A program made the translations under genes and the position numbers. This document shows, one piece after another, positions 14,261 to 14,557 of a stretch of DNA of 14,557 bases (its first letter is position 1; each line of letters begins with the position of its first letter). This DNA is from Sphingomonadales bacterium UBA658 (GTDB lineage Bacteria; Pseudomonadota; Alphaproteobacteria; Sphingomonadales; Sphingomonadaceae). The notes beneath the pieces are model-generated. The model made no database searches, was not told the DNA's origin, and was given only the letters and a program-made list of their open reading frames with translations. The stretch lies in contig DBOA01000140.1 in assembly GCA_002299195.1 (NCBI GenBank), positions 1 through 14,557 on the forward strand, read 5' to 3'.

Positions 14261-14557
14261 ACCGCTGTCGTCGTCCAGCTTATTGATATGTCATTAGCGG
14301 ACGTTAGAGCAGAATGGCAGAAACGCTATGGTCCGCCGCCTAAGCATCGAGCGGGAGATTTGTTGCGGCGGGTGTTAGCTTGGCGCATCCAAGCGGAAGC
14401 TTTCGGCGACCTAGATGCTGCGACGCGGCGGATACTCGCTAAGGAGCAAAACGTCCTACGGCCTGCTGCCCAGCCAGGTATGCGACTGGCCCGCGAATGG
14501 GCGGGCCGTCGCTACGAGGTGGTCGTGATAGAATGCGGCGTGGTCTTTGAGGGGCAG
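14228..14557 (+). CDS. DUF2924 protein, 3' end cut by the window edge
   Basis: An open frame of 110 codons from ATG, still open at the window end. GGAG lies 7 nt upstream. Features of the DUF2924 family are recognisable: an early helical part with SLADVRAEWQKRYGPPPKHRAGD (read as LADVRAEW then YGPPP), followed by LLRRVLAWRIQAEAFGDLD, then the more conserved PGMRLAREWAGRRYEVVV strand segment. Family members are about 150-200 aa, so perhaps the last third is missing. The function is unknown. In alphaproteobacteria these genes often precede a large serine recombinase and follow a DUF3489 gene; no DUF3489 gene is visible here. I therefore infer that a mobile element or its remnant begins at the right end of the window. 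Family assignment is by recall of its motifs. Confidence 0.8.
   Translation, partial: MLKSSSRKKQATAVVVQLIDMSLADVRAEWQKRYGPPPKHRAGDLLRRVLAWRIQAEAFGDLDAATRRILAKEQNVLRPAAQPGMRLAREWAGRRYEVVVIECGVVFEGQ

Noticed and set aside
1..14557. CRISPR array, rRNA genes or insertion sequence with transposase
   Set aside because: No regularly spaced direct repeats, rRNA-like sequence or transposase frame was seen on either strand.

Overview
The window looks like chromosomal DNA from an alphaproteobacterium of the order Sphingomonadales (family Sphingomonadaceae or Erythrobacteraceae). I infer this from protein style and gene content: a long TonB-dependent receptor with a Sphingomonas/Caulobacter-type start, a receptor-linked flavin halogenase, an FHS-family sugar permease and a DUF2924 gene. 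I had no database search.

Most of the window (about 1-12131) reads as a locus for using beta-glucan (laminarin or mixed-linkage type). On the left, a plus-strand pair encodes a GH3 exo-beta-glucosidase lipoprotein (223-2661) and a glucose/galactose-type FHS permease (2680-3957). Facing it, a minus-strand series encodes a 1062-aa TonB-dependent receptor (10470-7282), a GH16 laminarinase-type endoglucanase (7194-6220), a LacI-family regulator (6216-5155) and an MFS transporter (5168-3954). The two units meet tail to tail with overlapping stop codons at 3954-3957. A flavin-dependent halogenase (10626-12131) is transcribed divergently from the receptor. A plausible scheme is this: GH16 trims glucan at the surface or in the periplasm, the receptor imports oligosaccharides, GH3 releases glucose, and the two permeases carry products across the inner membrane.

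The clearest non-coding signal is a set of LacI-type operators sharing the right half CGTTCACA. One lies upstream of GH3 (187-200). Two lie 23 bp apart in the receptor/halogenase intergenic region (10537-10550 and 10560-10573), each overlapping a possible -35 element of one divergent promoter. This suggests that the local LacI protein controls both catabolic units and the halogenase. A looser site (13559-13572) sits just after the apparent promoter of the next gene, a CPA2-type cation:proton antiporter (13538-12162). A terminator-like hairpin at 7223-7260 separates the receptor from GH16.

The right end changes character. About 690 bp (13539-14227) hold no convincing gene, only promoter elements and inverted repeats. 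They are followed by the start of a DUF2924 gene (14228-14557, cut by the window edge), a family often found beside serine recombinases in mobile elements. The far left edge may hold the first 11 codons of a divergent gene.
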